Positions 27,188-35,500 of a DNA stretch of 64,000 nt are shown here, in pieces. Each line of letters begins with the position of its first letter. Position 1 is the first letter of the stretch. Origin of the DNA: Bacillus timonensis (GTDB lineage: Bacteria; Bacillota; Bacilli; Bacillales; Bacillaceae_L). The notes under the pieces were generated by a model. The model did no database searches. It saw only the letters and a program-made list of their open reading frames with translations, and had not been told where the DNA came from. The stretch spans positions 64,181 to 128,180 of the forward strand of contig NZ_HE610989.1 in NCBI RefSeq assembly GCF_000285535.1, read 5' to 3'. Made by a program: the position numbers and the translations under genes.

Positions 27188-27364
27188 TTATGATAACTTT
27201 TTACCATACTCCTTCAACTTTTGACCCACTGTACAATTTTTTATACAGAAATTTTGGGCATAACGCTTGCCATATTCTTTACGAAAATGTTCCTTTACAA
27301 AACAATCTTGGCAATAGGTGTCAAGCATTTCACCAACTTCCAAAATAAGTTCCTTACGTTTCAT
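27188..27364 (-). CDS. ypeQ: Zinc-finger protein YpeQ
   Basis: 58-residue ORF. Cysteines in DTYCQDCFVK and FCIKNCTVG form a C-x2-C..C-x3-C cluster typical of the small YpeQ-type zinc-finger proteins of bacilli. Located next to ypeP as in B. subtilis. The ATG at 27364 has AGGAGC 11-12 bases upstream, a somewhat long spacing. Function unknown. Confidence 0.75.
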   Translation of the reverse strand: MKRKELILEVGEMLDTYCQDCFVKEHFRKEYGKRYAQNFCIKNCTVGQKLKEYGKKLS

Positions 27365-27454
27365 GGAAAAATCAGCTCCTATTTTCTTATGTTTCCCGTC
27401 TCACCATTGGTAAAACCACCTTCAGATTCACTTATTTAATGAGTATGAAGAATA

Positions 27455-27591
27455 GGCTTAACTTTATTCTGTCGGGTTTAAACTCCGACAAAATAAAGTT
27501 AAAGCCTCCGGCGGATGCCACGATTTTTCATGGGAAACTTTTCGAGCTAGCTCGAAAAAAACCGGGCGCAAATACGCCAAGGCGCATTTGA
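27455..27591 (+). repeat. Structured intergenic repeat, copy 2
   Basis: The 5' hairpin has long arms GGCTTAACTTTATT..GTCGG and CCGAC..AATAAAGTTAAAGCC (27455-27506); then CCTCCGGCGGATGCCACGAT; then the palindrome TTTTCGAGCTAGCTCGAAAA (27539-27558); then CGGGCGCAAATACGCC-AA-GGCGCATTTGA. It ends 6 bp past the ypeP stop. Confidence 0.75.
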
Positions 27592-27596
27592 TTTAT

Positions 27597-28256
27597 TTAA
27601 CCTTTAATTTCAATTTTACTGGAAACAATTGTACCTTCCAGGGCTTGTGTAGCTAGTCTATCTGCTTCTGCATTCTGCTTTCGTCCAATTGGATCATATA
27701 TTGGATGAATTCCTCGTTTTTTTATTCTCTCCTCAATTCGGTCCAACCATCGATTCAGGTTCTCCTCAAAACATGGCCACTCCCCTGATAATTGATTTAA
27801 CACGACATGAGAGTCACCTTTAAAAGTGACAGTTGTATGATGCACATCTAATTCATCTAACGTATTTAACATCAACCAAAACGCGGCATATTCCGCCTCA
27901 TTATTGGATTCCATTTCTTCAAACACTTCATTTACCCTAACCCGGTATGCTTTTTTGTTTTGTGTATAGTAAATAGCTACCCCTAGGCCAGCCTTACCTG
28001 TCTGTATATCATACCCTCCATCAAAATAAGCTACAATATCTTGTGGTTCTGTTTCAACTATTTTGATCAGCTTGATTACTTCTTTTTTCGTCCATTTTGT
28101 ATGGCGTTCATCATAAAAAACAAGTTCCTTTGTTCGTCCCGTTCGTTCGAAGTCATCTGCAATGAGTAATGCTTCTTCGACAGAAACCTCATCAGATAGT
28201 AAAGTGATGACTTGATTTTTGGGTGTTTTATACGTCCATTCCAGCTTAAGTTTCAT
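27597..28256 (-). CDS. ypeP: RNase HI-like protein YpeP
   Basis: 219 residues. The C-terminal 145 residues are an RNase H fold with the four acidic positions D79 (YFDGGYD), E120 (NNEAEY), D148 (KGDSHV) and D199 (AEADRLA), so hydrolysis of RNA in RNA-DNA hybrids is chemically possible, though close homologs include inactive members. The N-terminal 70 residues are a separate small domain. Start at 28256 has GGAGG 9 bases upstream. Confidence 0.82.
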   Translation of the reverse strand: MKLKLEWTYKTPKNQVITLLSDEVSVEEALLIADDFERTGRTKELVFYDERHTKWTKKEVIKLIKIVETEPQDIVAYFDGGYDIQTGKAGLGVAIYYTQNKKAYRVRVNEVFEEMESNNEAEYAAFWLMLNTLDELDVHHTTVTFKGDSHVVLNQLSGEWPCFEENLNRWLDRIEERIKKRGIHPIYDPIGRKQNAEADRLATQALEGTIVSSKIEIKG

Positions 28257-28395
28257 CACGCTCATCCTCCAAATTTGAAACTTACCATCATTTTCCCTAA
28301 TTTTTTACTCATTATACACTTTTTCCATGTGATTAGGTACTTCCTCTTTTATTCATATCGTACTATAATAAACTTTTACAATTAAATGAAGTCCT

Positions 28396-28436
28396 TTCGC
28401 GGTTCGTGAACTCCCGCGTTATCAAAACTATAGGAG
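28396..28436 (+). promoter_or_regulatory. preQ1-I-type riboswitch upstream of ypdP
   Basis: Stem CGCGG (28398-28402)/CCGCG (28414-28418) encloses loop TTCGTGAACTC, followed by the A-rich tail TTATCAAAACTATAGGAGG. Layout and tail closely parallel the type II preQ1-I aptamer known from Thermoanaerobacter. The tail runs into the Shine-Dalgarno AGGAGG, so ligand binding would hide the RBS (translational control). The regulated gene is a queuosine-precursor transporter, which fits. Confidence 0.82.
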
Positions 28437-28443
28437 GTATAGT

Positions 28444-29121
28444 ATGTATAATGAAATACTTTGGTTTATTTTTGCGATTGTCAATTTTGTATTAGTCCTA
28501 GCAATTTACCGTATCTTTGGTAAATCAGGATTATTTGTATGGATTGGTTTTTCTACCGTCGTAGCCAATCTTCAAGTAGTTAAGACAGTTGAATTGTTTG
28601 GACTTACAGCTACTCTCGGTAATATTATGTATGGGACAAGCTTCTTAATTACCGATATTTTAAATGAAAAGTACGGAAAAGAAGAAGCCAAAAAAGGTGT
28701 ATGGCTTGGATTCTTCACACTCATTACTATGACAATTATTATGCAGTTTGCCCTTGCGTTTAAACCCCATGAAGTAGATATTGCCCAAGGCTCTTTGGAA
28801 ACTATTTTTGGACTTCTTCCACGGATTGCTCTGGGAAGCTTACTTGCATTTCTTATTAGTCAATACGCCGATGTTATTATTTATTCGAAAATTAAAGCAC
28901 GCTTTCCAAAAGACAATCAGCTTTGGATACGTAACAATGGAAGTACGATGCTCAGCCAATTACTTGATACATTAATCTTCACAACTGTTGCATTTCTTGG
29001 TGTGTATCCTTTTGACGTATGGATTCAAATTTTTATAACTACCTATTTTATTAAATGGCTAGTTGCCCTAATCGATACGCCATTTATCTATGTCGCAAGA
29101 ACTTTTCATAAAAATGCATAA
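28444..29121 (+). CDS. ypdP: Queuosine precursor transporter (VUT/YhhQ family, YpdP)
   Basis: 225-residue membrane protein with about six helices, of the YhhQ/VUT family that imports queuosine precursors (preQ0/preQ1). Family signature TSFLITDILNEKYGKEEAKKGVW (visible at residues 74-96) and RNNGSTMLSQLLDT. Preceded by a preQ1-I riboswitch and AGGAGG. It imports a precursor for tRNA queuosine; no queCDEF genes are in the window. Confidence 0.88.
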   Translation: MYNEILWFIFAIVNFVLVLAIYRIFGKSGLFVWIGFSTVVANLQVVKTVELFGLTATLGNIMYGTSFLITDILNEKYGKEEAKKGVWLGFFTLITMTIIMQFALAFKPHEVDIAQGSLETIFGLLPRIALGSLLAFLISQYADVIIYSKIKARFPKDNQLWIRNNGSTMLSQLLDTLIFTTVAFLGVYPFDVWIQIFITTYFIKWLVALIDTPFIYVARTFHKNA

Positions 29122-29225
29122 ATGAATTGGAGGATGTCTTTAATAGGCATCCTTTTGCCATCATCTTAACAAAATGAGTTAATTAGTGGTAAAATGCAGT
29201 ATATTCATTTAATTGGAGGCATTTG

Positions 29226-29614
29226 ATGATTGAAGTATATATAGATGGTGCAAGTGCGGGTGACCCTGGTCCATCTGGTGCCGGTGTTTTTATTAAAGGA
29301 AATGGTATCGTCGAAAAACATTCGTTTCCACTTGGTGTGATGACGAACCACGAAGCTGAATATTATGCTCTATTAAAAGGGCTTGAAATTTGCATCAAAA
29401 ATGAGTATAAAGTCGTTTCCTTTCGGACAGATTCACAGTTGGTCGATCGAGCAGTTGCAAAGGAATTCGTTAAAAACAAAAATTTGTACCATTACTTGAA
29501 AAAGCATTAAAACTTTCAAAAGAACTTGATCTTTTCTTCTTAAAATGGATCCCCAGCGCGCAAAATAAAGTTGCCGATGAATTAGCAAGGCAAGGCATCC
29601 GAAAAAACGCTTAA
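29226..29614 (+). pseudogene. ypdQ: RNase HI-like protein YpdQ, frameshifted
   Basis: Repaired length 129 residues, a minimal RNase HI. Active-site acids D7 (YIDGASAGDPG), E43 (TNHEAEYYAL) and D69 (FRTDSQLVD) precede the break; the fourth (KVADELARQG) follows it. Adding one A to the A5 run at 29478-29482 joins FVKNKK to FVPLLEKALKLSKELDLFFLKW. As written the frame ends early with a short aberrant tail. RBS GGAGG precedes ATG 29226. A second, longer RNase H (ypeP) is 1 kb away. Confidence 0.85.
29478..29482 (+). other. Frameshift site in ypdQ (A5 homopolymer)
   Basis: Five A where six keep the RNase H frame open to 29614. Confidence 0.85.
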
Positions 29615-29616
29615 AT

Positions 29617-29650
29617 AAAACCCTTGGACTAAAATAAGTCCAAGGGTTTT
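29617..29650. terminator. Bidirectional terminator
   Basis: 14-bp stem AAAACCCTTGGACT/AGTCCAAGGGTTTT shared by ypdQ (+) and the facing 92-residue gene (-). Confidence 0.88.
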
Positions 29651-29927
29651 ATGCCATTATTTTTCGTTCTTCCACAAATTGATAGGCTTGTTTGCGATTT
29701 TGAATTTGATTTTCCTTTAACATTTCTAATAATGAAATAAAAAAGCTACCGTCAAATTCTTTTTGTGCTTTCAATGTAATTTCAATAGCGACAGTCACAA
29801 TTTCATCTGTTGCAGCTGTATAATGCTGGCCAAATGAAATGAATCCGACTGCATCCTCTCCCAGATGAAAGCCTTTTTGGGCTAAAAACTGCAGATACTC
29901 TTTTACCCGATTTTCCAATGTAAACAA
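29649..29927 (-). CDS. Small conserved Bacillus protein, 92 residues (DUF6123-like, tentative)
   Basis: Begins with VKEYLQFLAQKGFHLGED and contains GFISFGQHYTAA and AIEITLKAQKEFDGSFF. No signal or membrane segment. Reminiscent of DUF6123 proteins, from memory only. Start TTG 29927 with GGATGGAG a few bases upstream. Function unknown. Confidence 0.65.
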   Translation of the reverse strand: MFTLENRVKEYLQFLAQKGFHLGEDAVGFISFGQHYTAATDEIVTVAIEITLKAQKEFDGSFFISLLEMLKENQIQNRKQAYQFVEERKIMA

Positions 29928-29986
29928 TAGTCTCCATCCCCAACAAAGATTTCTATCCTAATAGTATCGCATTTTTTGTCGAAATT

Positions 29987-30447
29987 CTACGATTTTTTTG
30001 TTAAAAGATGGGCTATTGTACCTGTAATCATTCCAAATATAGCACCACCAAGTACTTCTTCAGGCTGATGGCCAAGTCTTTCTTTTAACTTTTTTCCTTA
30101 TTATCATGATAATGGTGGTCCTTTTGTCCCGCTAAACGTTCCACTTCTTCATCAAGTTCATTCACTTTTATCGTCAATTCCCCTGATTGGCGACGTATTC
30201 CCTGGGCATCATACATGACGATTAATCCAAATATGGTGGATAGTGCAAAGTCAATTGTGGGAACCCCTCTTTTTAACGCTACAAAGGTAGCTAATGAGGA
30301 AACACCCGCGGAGTGAGAGCTTGGCATCCCACCTGTTTCAAAAAAGGTATCCCAATCCCATTTACCGGTTTTCACTTTTTTTATTGGAATTTTCAAGAAT
30401 TGAGCAAGTCCAATTGTAAGTAGTGCGGTATAAATCCCTTTGTTCAC
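29987..30447 (-). pseudogene. Divergent PAP2 / YuiD-like membrane protein, frameshifted near the C-terminus
   Basis: Repaired length about 153 residues, like B. subtilis YuiD. Signature GGMPSSHSAGVSSLATFVAL and MYDAQGIRRQSGE match the acid-phosphatase-like membrane family (DUF212). As written the protein stops after HDNKEKS; one extra A in the A6 run (30090-30095) continues it into KKLKERLGHQPEEVLGGAIF and a final helix. GTG 30447 with GAGGTGAG upstream is the likeliest start. Confidence 0.83.
30090..30095 (-). other. Frameshift site in the YuiD-like gene (A6 homopolymer)
   Basis: Six A on the minus strand where seven restore the KLKERLGHQPEEV segment conserved in YuiD. Confidence 0.82.
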
Positions 30448-30546
30448 GATTCTCACCTCAAGGTTAGTTTCCTAGTTCCCTTCACTTTCTATTCAAGACA
30501 TATTCCAAAACAGGATGGAAATAATACGAAATGGAGGTGACATGTC

Positions 30547-30684
30547 ATGGCACAAAAAGGAAACAACCGTGGGAAACAACCAAAAGGCGTGAATCCACAA
30601 GGTTATAATGAAGATACCGAATTCGGGATGGAACCAAAAAGCGAGCTCGAGAATAGAGCTAAGAAGAAAAATACAAAAATTTAA
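30547..30684 (+). CDS. sspL: Small acid-soluble spore protein L
   Basis: 45-residue hydrophilic protein. GVNPQGYNEDTEF and PKSELENRAKKKNTK align with B. subtilis SspL (GVTPQG.., PKTELEERAKKSNTK). Minor SASPs accumulate in the forespore core. RBS GGAGGTG precedes the ATG and a terminator follows 9 bases after the stop. Sigma-G control is expected, but I could not define the promoter. Confidence 0.8.
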   Translation: MAQKGNNRGKQPKGVNPQGYNEDTEFGMEPKSELENRAKKKNTKI

Positions 30685-30693
30685 GTTTATGTG

Positions 30694-30737
30694 GGATGCC
30701 TCTTTCGTGGTGAGCGGTGGGGCATCCTTTATTGTTT
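30694..30737 (+). terminator. Terminator of sspL
   Basis: Stem GGATGCC/GGCATCC (arms 30694-30700 and 30721-30727) with a T-rich tail. Confidence 0.75.
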
Positions 30738-30754
30738 TTGGGCTATTTAGCTAG

Positions 30755-30845
30755 TGTCATTATTTGCTTATTAATGGCAGTATTTCGAAAATAGTGACAG
30801 TACTCTGATTACTACTGACAGTATTCTATAATTAGTGACAGTATT
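30755..30845. repeat. Five-unit iteron array, 20-21-bp period
   Basis: The 10-mer TGACAGTATT and variants recur at 30755 (TGTCATTATT), 30775 (TGGCAGTATT), 30795 (TGACAGTACT), 30816 and 30836, always 20-21 bases apart with AT-rich spacers. It lies between the terminators of sspL and ypcP. The period equals two DNA turns, putting all motifs on one helix face. Confidence 0.7.
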
Positions 30846-30876
30846 TCTATGAATAAACTCCGAAAATTTTTCAATC

Positions 30877-30903
30877 AAAAAAGAGCACTCAAACCGAGTA
30901 CTC
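30877..30903 (-). terminator. Terminator of ypcP
   Basis: Minus-strand 8-bp stem GAGTACTC/GAGTGCTC (one G-U) with T6 tail, beginning at the ypcP stop. Confidence 0.8.
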
Positions 30904-30904
30904 C

Positions 30905-31768
30905 TTATCCGATAAATTGATCCAAGCCCTTAAATTCAAGCTCAGAGAATTTTTCATGAACTTTTTCACGATTTATTTCGATTAATGCCTCATCAAGTGA
31001 ACAGCTAATTGGAACTTCACAATGAATTCTCGCTAATTTACGAGATAAATGTAGCATTTCCAAGTCTTCTTTTATTTTAGTCTTTTGTGCTTTTGTTAAA
31101 TTTTCTACATTTTCAAGAATGCCTTCGATTGTTTCGAATTGTTGGAGAAGTTTAAGGGCTGTTTTCTCGCCAATCCCTCTTACACCTGGATAATTGTCGC
31201 TAGTATCACCCATTAATGCTTTCAAATCAACCATTTGCTGAGGACGAATCCCTTTTTCCTCAAAAAAGCTTTCAGTCGTGTACTCCGCGTAATTACCGAT
31301 TCCTTTTTTCATAATTAGAACTGTAATATTATCATCAAGTAGTTGCAGTATGTCTTGGTCACCTGTCAGAATGATCACTTCAGAGTCCTGGCTATACTGC
31401 GTAGCAAGTGTACCGATACAATCATCTGCTTCATAGCCGGATAGACCTACATTTGGAATATCAAAAGATTCAACTACATCCTTGACAAGGTCAAATTGTG
31501 GAATAAGTTCTTCTGGTGGTGCCCCGCGGTTTGCTTTGTAACCATCATACATTTCTGTACGGAATGTGGAACTGCCCATATCCCAACAGCAAATGACATG
31601 TGAAGGCTTGTACTTATTGACAGCTGTCATCATATGCTTTATGAAACCATGAATCCCATTTGTCGGGACCCCTTTACTATTTACCATAAAATAACCACTC
31701 ATTGCTGTTGCATAAAAAGATCGAAATAATAACGCCATGCCATCTATTAACATAATTTGATTTTTCAT
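30905..31768 (-). CDS. ypcP: 5'-3' exonuclease YpcP (FEN family)
   Basis: 287 residues. Stand-alone flap/5'-nuclease like the N-terminal domain of DNA polymerase I; removes RNA primers and flaps. Metal-binding acids are visible in LIDG (7-10), SGYEADDCIGTLA and TGDQDILQLL, and the helix-hairpin-helix GVRGIGEKTALKLL is intact. The start at 31768 has GAGAGG 8 bases upstream; longer in-frame starts lack an RBS. Confidence 0.93.
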   Translation of the reverse strand: MKNQIMLIDGMALLFRSFYATAMSGYFMVNSKGVPTNGIHGFIKHMMTAVNKYKPSHVICCWDMGSSTFRTEMYDGYKANRGAPPEELIPQFDLVKDVVESFDIPNVGLSGYEADDCIGTLATQYSQDSEVIILTGDQDILQLLDDNITVLIMKKGIGNYAEYTTESFFEEKGIRPQQMVDLKALMGDTSDNYPGVRGIGEKTALKLLQQFETIEGILENVENLTKAQKTKIKEDLEMLHLSRKLARIHCEVPISCSLDEALIEINREKVHEKFSELEFKGLDQFIG

Positions 31769-31858
31769 TAGCGTATCCTCTCCTGTCTTAAAATCCTCAT
31801 AAATGAAATTATACCATATATTCACCATGTATTAGTTTGTATCTTCCTTCCAACATAA

Positions 31859-31884
31859 GAAAAAGCCCTCTATCATTAGAGGAC
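31859..31884 (-). terminator. Terminator of the 40-residue ORF
   Basis: Stem CCTCTA/TAGAGG followed by a C and T5 run on the minus strand. Confidence 0.7.
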
Positions 31885-31890
31885 TCAATC

Positions 31891-32013
31891 TTACTTACTT
31901 CTCATTTTTTCTGCTTCAATTTCCGCATAAGACGCAAAATGGTAAGGAGTGGTACCTTTTCCTTCTTGCTTTTTTTCCTGTTTCGAAACGGAATCATTAT
32001 CTTTCTTCAACAT
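31891..32013 (-). CDS. Small hydrophilic protein, 40 residues
   Basis: Not recognised. AAAGGAG lies 6 bases before the ATG and a terminator follows the stop, which supports a real gene. Lys/Gln-rich N-terminus (MLKKDNDSVSKQEKK) and a C-terminal TPYHFASYAEIEAEKMRSK segment. Possibly a spore or stress mini-protein; no firm basis. Confidence 0.55.
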   Translation of the reverse strand: MLKKDNDSVSKQEKKQEGKGTTPYHFASYAEIEAEKMRSK

Positions 32014-32065
32014 GCATGTCTCCTTTATGAGAGATATGTGGTTAGTATTACCTAACCTGCATGTT

Positions 32066-32323
32066 TTATTTGCGGAATGCGTATTCCTTCACCATATCAC
32101 TTGTTACTAACTTACGTAATGGGACGATTCCTTTTTGAGCCAGTTTATTTATCTCAGTTGTCACCCTATTAATTTTTTCGACGGTGAATTCCTTGTTTTG
32201 TTTTGCTAAAGCAACGGCTTCGTCAATAAATAGTTCTCTTTGTTGTTCAAGCCCCAAGAATGTTTTTACAATCTCGTGCTGTGCTTTTGAATGTTTTGTA
32301 ATTTCTTCATGGACGTTAGTCAT
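32066..32323 (-). CDS. ypbS: DUF2533 family protein YpbS
   Basis: 85-residue helical protein matching B. subtilis YpbS in length and neighbourhood. Features HEEITKHSKAQHEIVKTFL and EKINRVTTEINKLAQKGIVP. Unknown function. Its ATG overlaps the TGA of the upstream Cys-rich gene by 4 bases, so it is co-translated with it in the dynA operon. Confidence 0.8.
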   Translation of the reverse strand: MTNVHEEITKHSKAQHEIVKTFLGLEQQRELFIDEAVALAKQNKEFTVEKINRVTTEINKLAQKGIVPLRKLVTSDMVKEYAFRK

Positions 32324-32523
32324 TTTCTTTCCTCCGATGTTTCTCTCTTCATTAGTTTAACGATATGGGGTTTTGGTTCCCAGCAATTAAATTGATATTC
32401 TGGCTTTGTATCATAGCCTAAGCGTGCACATCTGTATATCATTATACCATTTTTTCGTTCAGCAACGAAATTCATACAAGTAGCACATGCATGATACTTT
32501 GATTTTGAGTCAGTCAAAAACAC
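32320..32523 (-). CDS. Small Cys-rich (putative zinc-binding) protein
   Basis: About 65 residues. Cysteines in HACATCMNF, YRCARLG and FNCWEPK make a four-Cys cluster suited to one metal. It starts either at GTG 32523 or, better spaced from GAGGTGAG, at TTG 32517. It begins immediately after the dynA stop and overlaps ypbS by 4 bases, so dynA, this gene and ypbS form one operon. Function unknown. Confidence 0.75.
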   Translation of the reverse strand: MFLTDSKSKYHACATCMNFVAERKNGIMIYRCARLGYDTKPEYQFNCWEPKPHIVKLMKRETSEERK

Positions 32524-32524
32524 C

Positions 32525-35500
32525 TCACCTCATATGTTCTATACAATAGCTGTTTAACGTTTCATGTACCTGTTCTAGATTTTCAATATCAATATCCTCA
32601 GATAAGATTTTTATGACTCCATCAAAATATTCGCGAATTTCCTGTAATGCATTTTCTTGAAGTGCTTGAAGCCCTTTCGTAAATTCTTGTTTATAAAAGT
32701 CAACAAGGTACTCTTTGTTTTCATCTAGATAAGCACTTACAGGTGCATCCAACAAGCCTTCAAGTTCATCCTGCATTTGTTTTTTTTCATTTTTTTCGAA
32801 AAAAGATTTTGGATTTTTAAAACTAGCAAGTGCCTTTTTATAACGTGAATAATCTTCATTTGCCAGACCATTTTTAAAATCAATCGATTCGAAATGTAGT
32901 TCAATGGATTCTGAAATACTCATATTTGGATGAATTGCTTGTATTTGATCATTAAAGGTACCAAGTTGTCCATGGAGCCTCTTTGAAATAAATGTTTCTA
33001 TCCGCAAAGAAGTGGCGCGCATTTCTTGGGCTAAATCAAACCCTACTGATTCTAAAAACTCAGCTAAACATGACTTTAATGCAAGTTTCAGATCACGTCC
33101 ATCATCTCTAAGCGAAGCTGGATTAAATGCCTCTTTAAACATATCTGATACACGCAGGAATACCCTTTGTTTAATATAGTAGGTAAGTTCCTTGATTTCC
33201 TGTTCAACGACAGAAAATGTTTCCTTCCCATCAACACTAGTGACAATTGACTTCATTTCTTCATGTTGCTTTTTCGCTTCCTCAAGCTTCGTCTGTTTGA
33301 TATCCTTATCTTCCTTAGCAGACTGAATATAGGAATCGATGATTGTCGCTGCACGCTGAATATCAACATATCCTTCATTCACTGCAACCTCTGTCAGTTC
33401 ATCAATAACAAATGAATTGAAATCCGCTTCAAAGCTTTCAATGCCTGATGTCGATAGAACGCCAAGATCTTTTTTACTTACTTCATTCCGCTTTTCAAGT
33501 AAAGCAGCTCGGCTTGATACGGTATAAAGTCGTGGAAATCGAATTCCATAACTTACAAGCTGTGATTCAACGTATTCCTTTACATCTGCTAATTCTTCTA
33601 TGGAATTGGCCAAATCGGCTGCATTTATCACGAAAAACATTTTATCCATACTAAAGGTGTCTTTCACTCGGCCAAGCTGGATTAAAAACTCACGGTCCGC
33701 TTTTGAGAAAGCGTGATTATAATATGTTACAAACAAAATCGCATCAGCATTTTTGATATATTCAAAAGCAACACCTGTATGGCGAGCATTGATTGAGTCA
33801 GCTCCTGGGGTATCTACTAATGTAATGCCCTGCTGTGTTAATGGACACTCATAATAAAGCTCAATCCATTCAACAAAGCATGCCTTTTCTTCCTTCGCTA
33901 CATATTCATTAAAACCATTCATATCCGTTGTTAGTATCTTATCTAAATGAGGAGTTATGATTTCATAGCCTGCCAATACCGCTTTTAAAAACGAAAAATG
34001 AGGCTTTTCTTTTGCTTCAATTTTTTCGATAATACTAATCTTCGAGTGAATGATTTCTAAACTTTGAGCAAGGCTTTCTGCTTTTTCACCAAAAATGTGT
34101 AAGGAATGATTGATATCTGCTAACAATTGGTTGGTTGATTTAATTTTTACGAGTACCGTCCCATGCTTATGTTCATCGGTTGGGAAAGTGATTTTATTTA
34201 TTGTTGCTGTAGTTGGATTTGGAGAAACTGGTAGTGCGTGTTTCCCCATCAATGCATTTGCAAATGACGATTTCCCAGCACTAAATGCACCAAATAAAGC
34301 AACGGTAAAATGTTTATGTTTTAAGCGATATGCCTTCTCTTGAATATCCTTAGCAAGCATCGAAAGTCCTGTAATCGGCTTGATTAACTCATGTGCATTT
34401 TCTAAATGAAGAATCGCCTGCTCAGACGAACCTTTACTTTCTTTTTGCTGACGAACTCGTTTTTCTACAGTTGTTGGAGTCGTTTCCTTTTGCTTTTCCA
34501 TCTCTTGCAAAATTTCTTCTGTTGACGATATCTGCACATTTTCAACAAATCGTGAAAGTAATTTTTCTATAGAATCAGCACCGGTCCATTCAGATTTTCC
34601 ATTCATCATGTCGTAAAGTTGTGTTAGGTGACCTGTACGTATAGCTTCAAATTTCTTTAACGTTTCAAAGGCGTCTTGATATCCCTTATATTTCTCTAAT
34701 TCTGTTTTAATGTCTTGTTCATTGGTAGCTGTGCCTGATTTAATTTGCTCAAGTATTCCAAACAGTAATGTTACAGCTTTTTGCTTATATTTCCGCTTAA
34801 TATAATTACTTACATCATCTGAATACGTTAAAATATATTCTCCTGTTACGCCGGCTCCGGGCTTTACTAATTGTTGAAGTTCTTCAGGAGCAAACTCAAT
34901 AGCAAATTCGTTTCCTGTATGTTGCATTGAAAGCCGTAGTTTTTCTACAAACTTCCCAACAAAATCCTTTAAATGCCATTCTAATTGAGTTGACATTTTT
35001 TCTTTTACATCCGTAAAGAACGCATGGAGACGCTCCTCACGTTCTTTTTCTGTCTTCGTTTTTGAGAATAATAACCCGACTTTAAAATTGGATTGAGCGG
35101 ATTCTACATAATTCTTCGCAAGTTCCCGGGTTTGAAACGGCATTAAAATAGCATTCGATAAAATCGATTCAATTTCATCGATAAACTCTGTTTCTAGCTG
35201 TTCCCGTTCTTTTGCAAAGCTTGCTAATTGATTTGTTAATTCCTCAATTCGGCTTGGAATGGTTTCCCTTTCTGCCTCAGTTAAGGAATGTAGCTTTTCC
35301 TTTGTCTTGTCAAGTTCTTCGGCATTTTTATCATCTAGAAATGCTATGTGCTCTAAGATAATTTGGTTTGCAGAATGGAAGACACCTTCTACTAATAACT
35401 GATCCTTATTAGCAATCTTTTCATGTAATAGCTGCTGAACTTGCGTAAATTGATTATGCTCATGATTCGGATCCTTTAGTGTTGTGTAAAAAATATCAGA

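Noticed and set aside
27501-27591. Cyclic-di-GMP-I riboswitch, because of AAAGCCTCCGGC in the repeat and an HD-GYP gene in the window
   Set aside because: The rest of the aptamer (CACGCACAGGGCAAACC and the GGTAGCGGGGTTACC arm) is absent and the same core recurs before unrelated genes.
30755-30845. CRISPR array
   Set aside because: Repeat units are only about 10 bp, imperfect, with 10-bp spacers; no cas genes.
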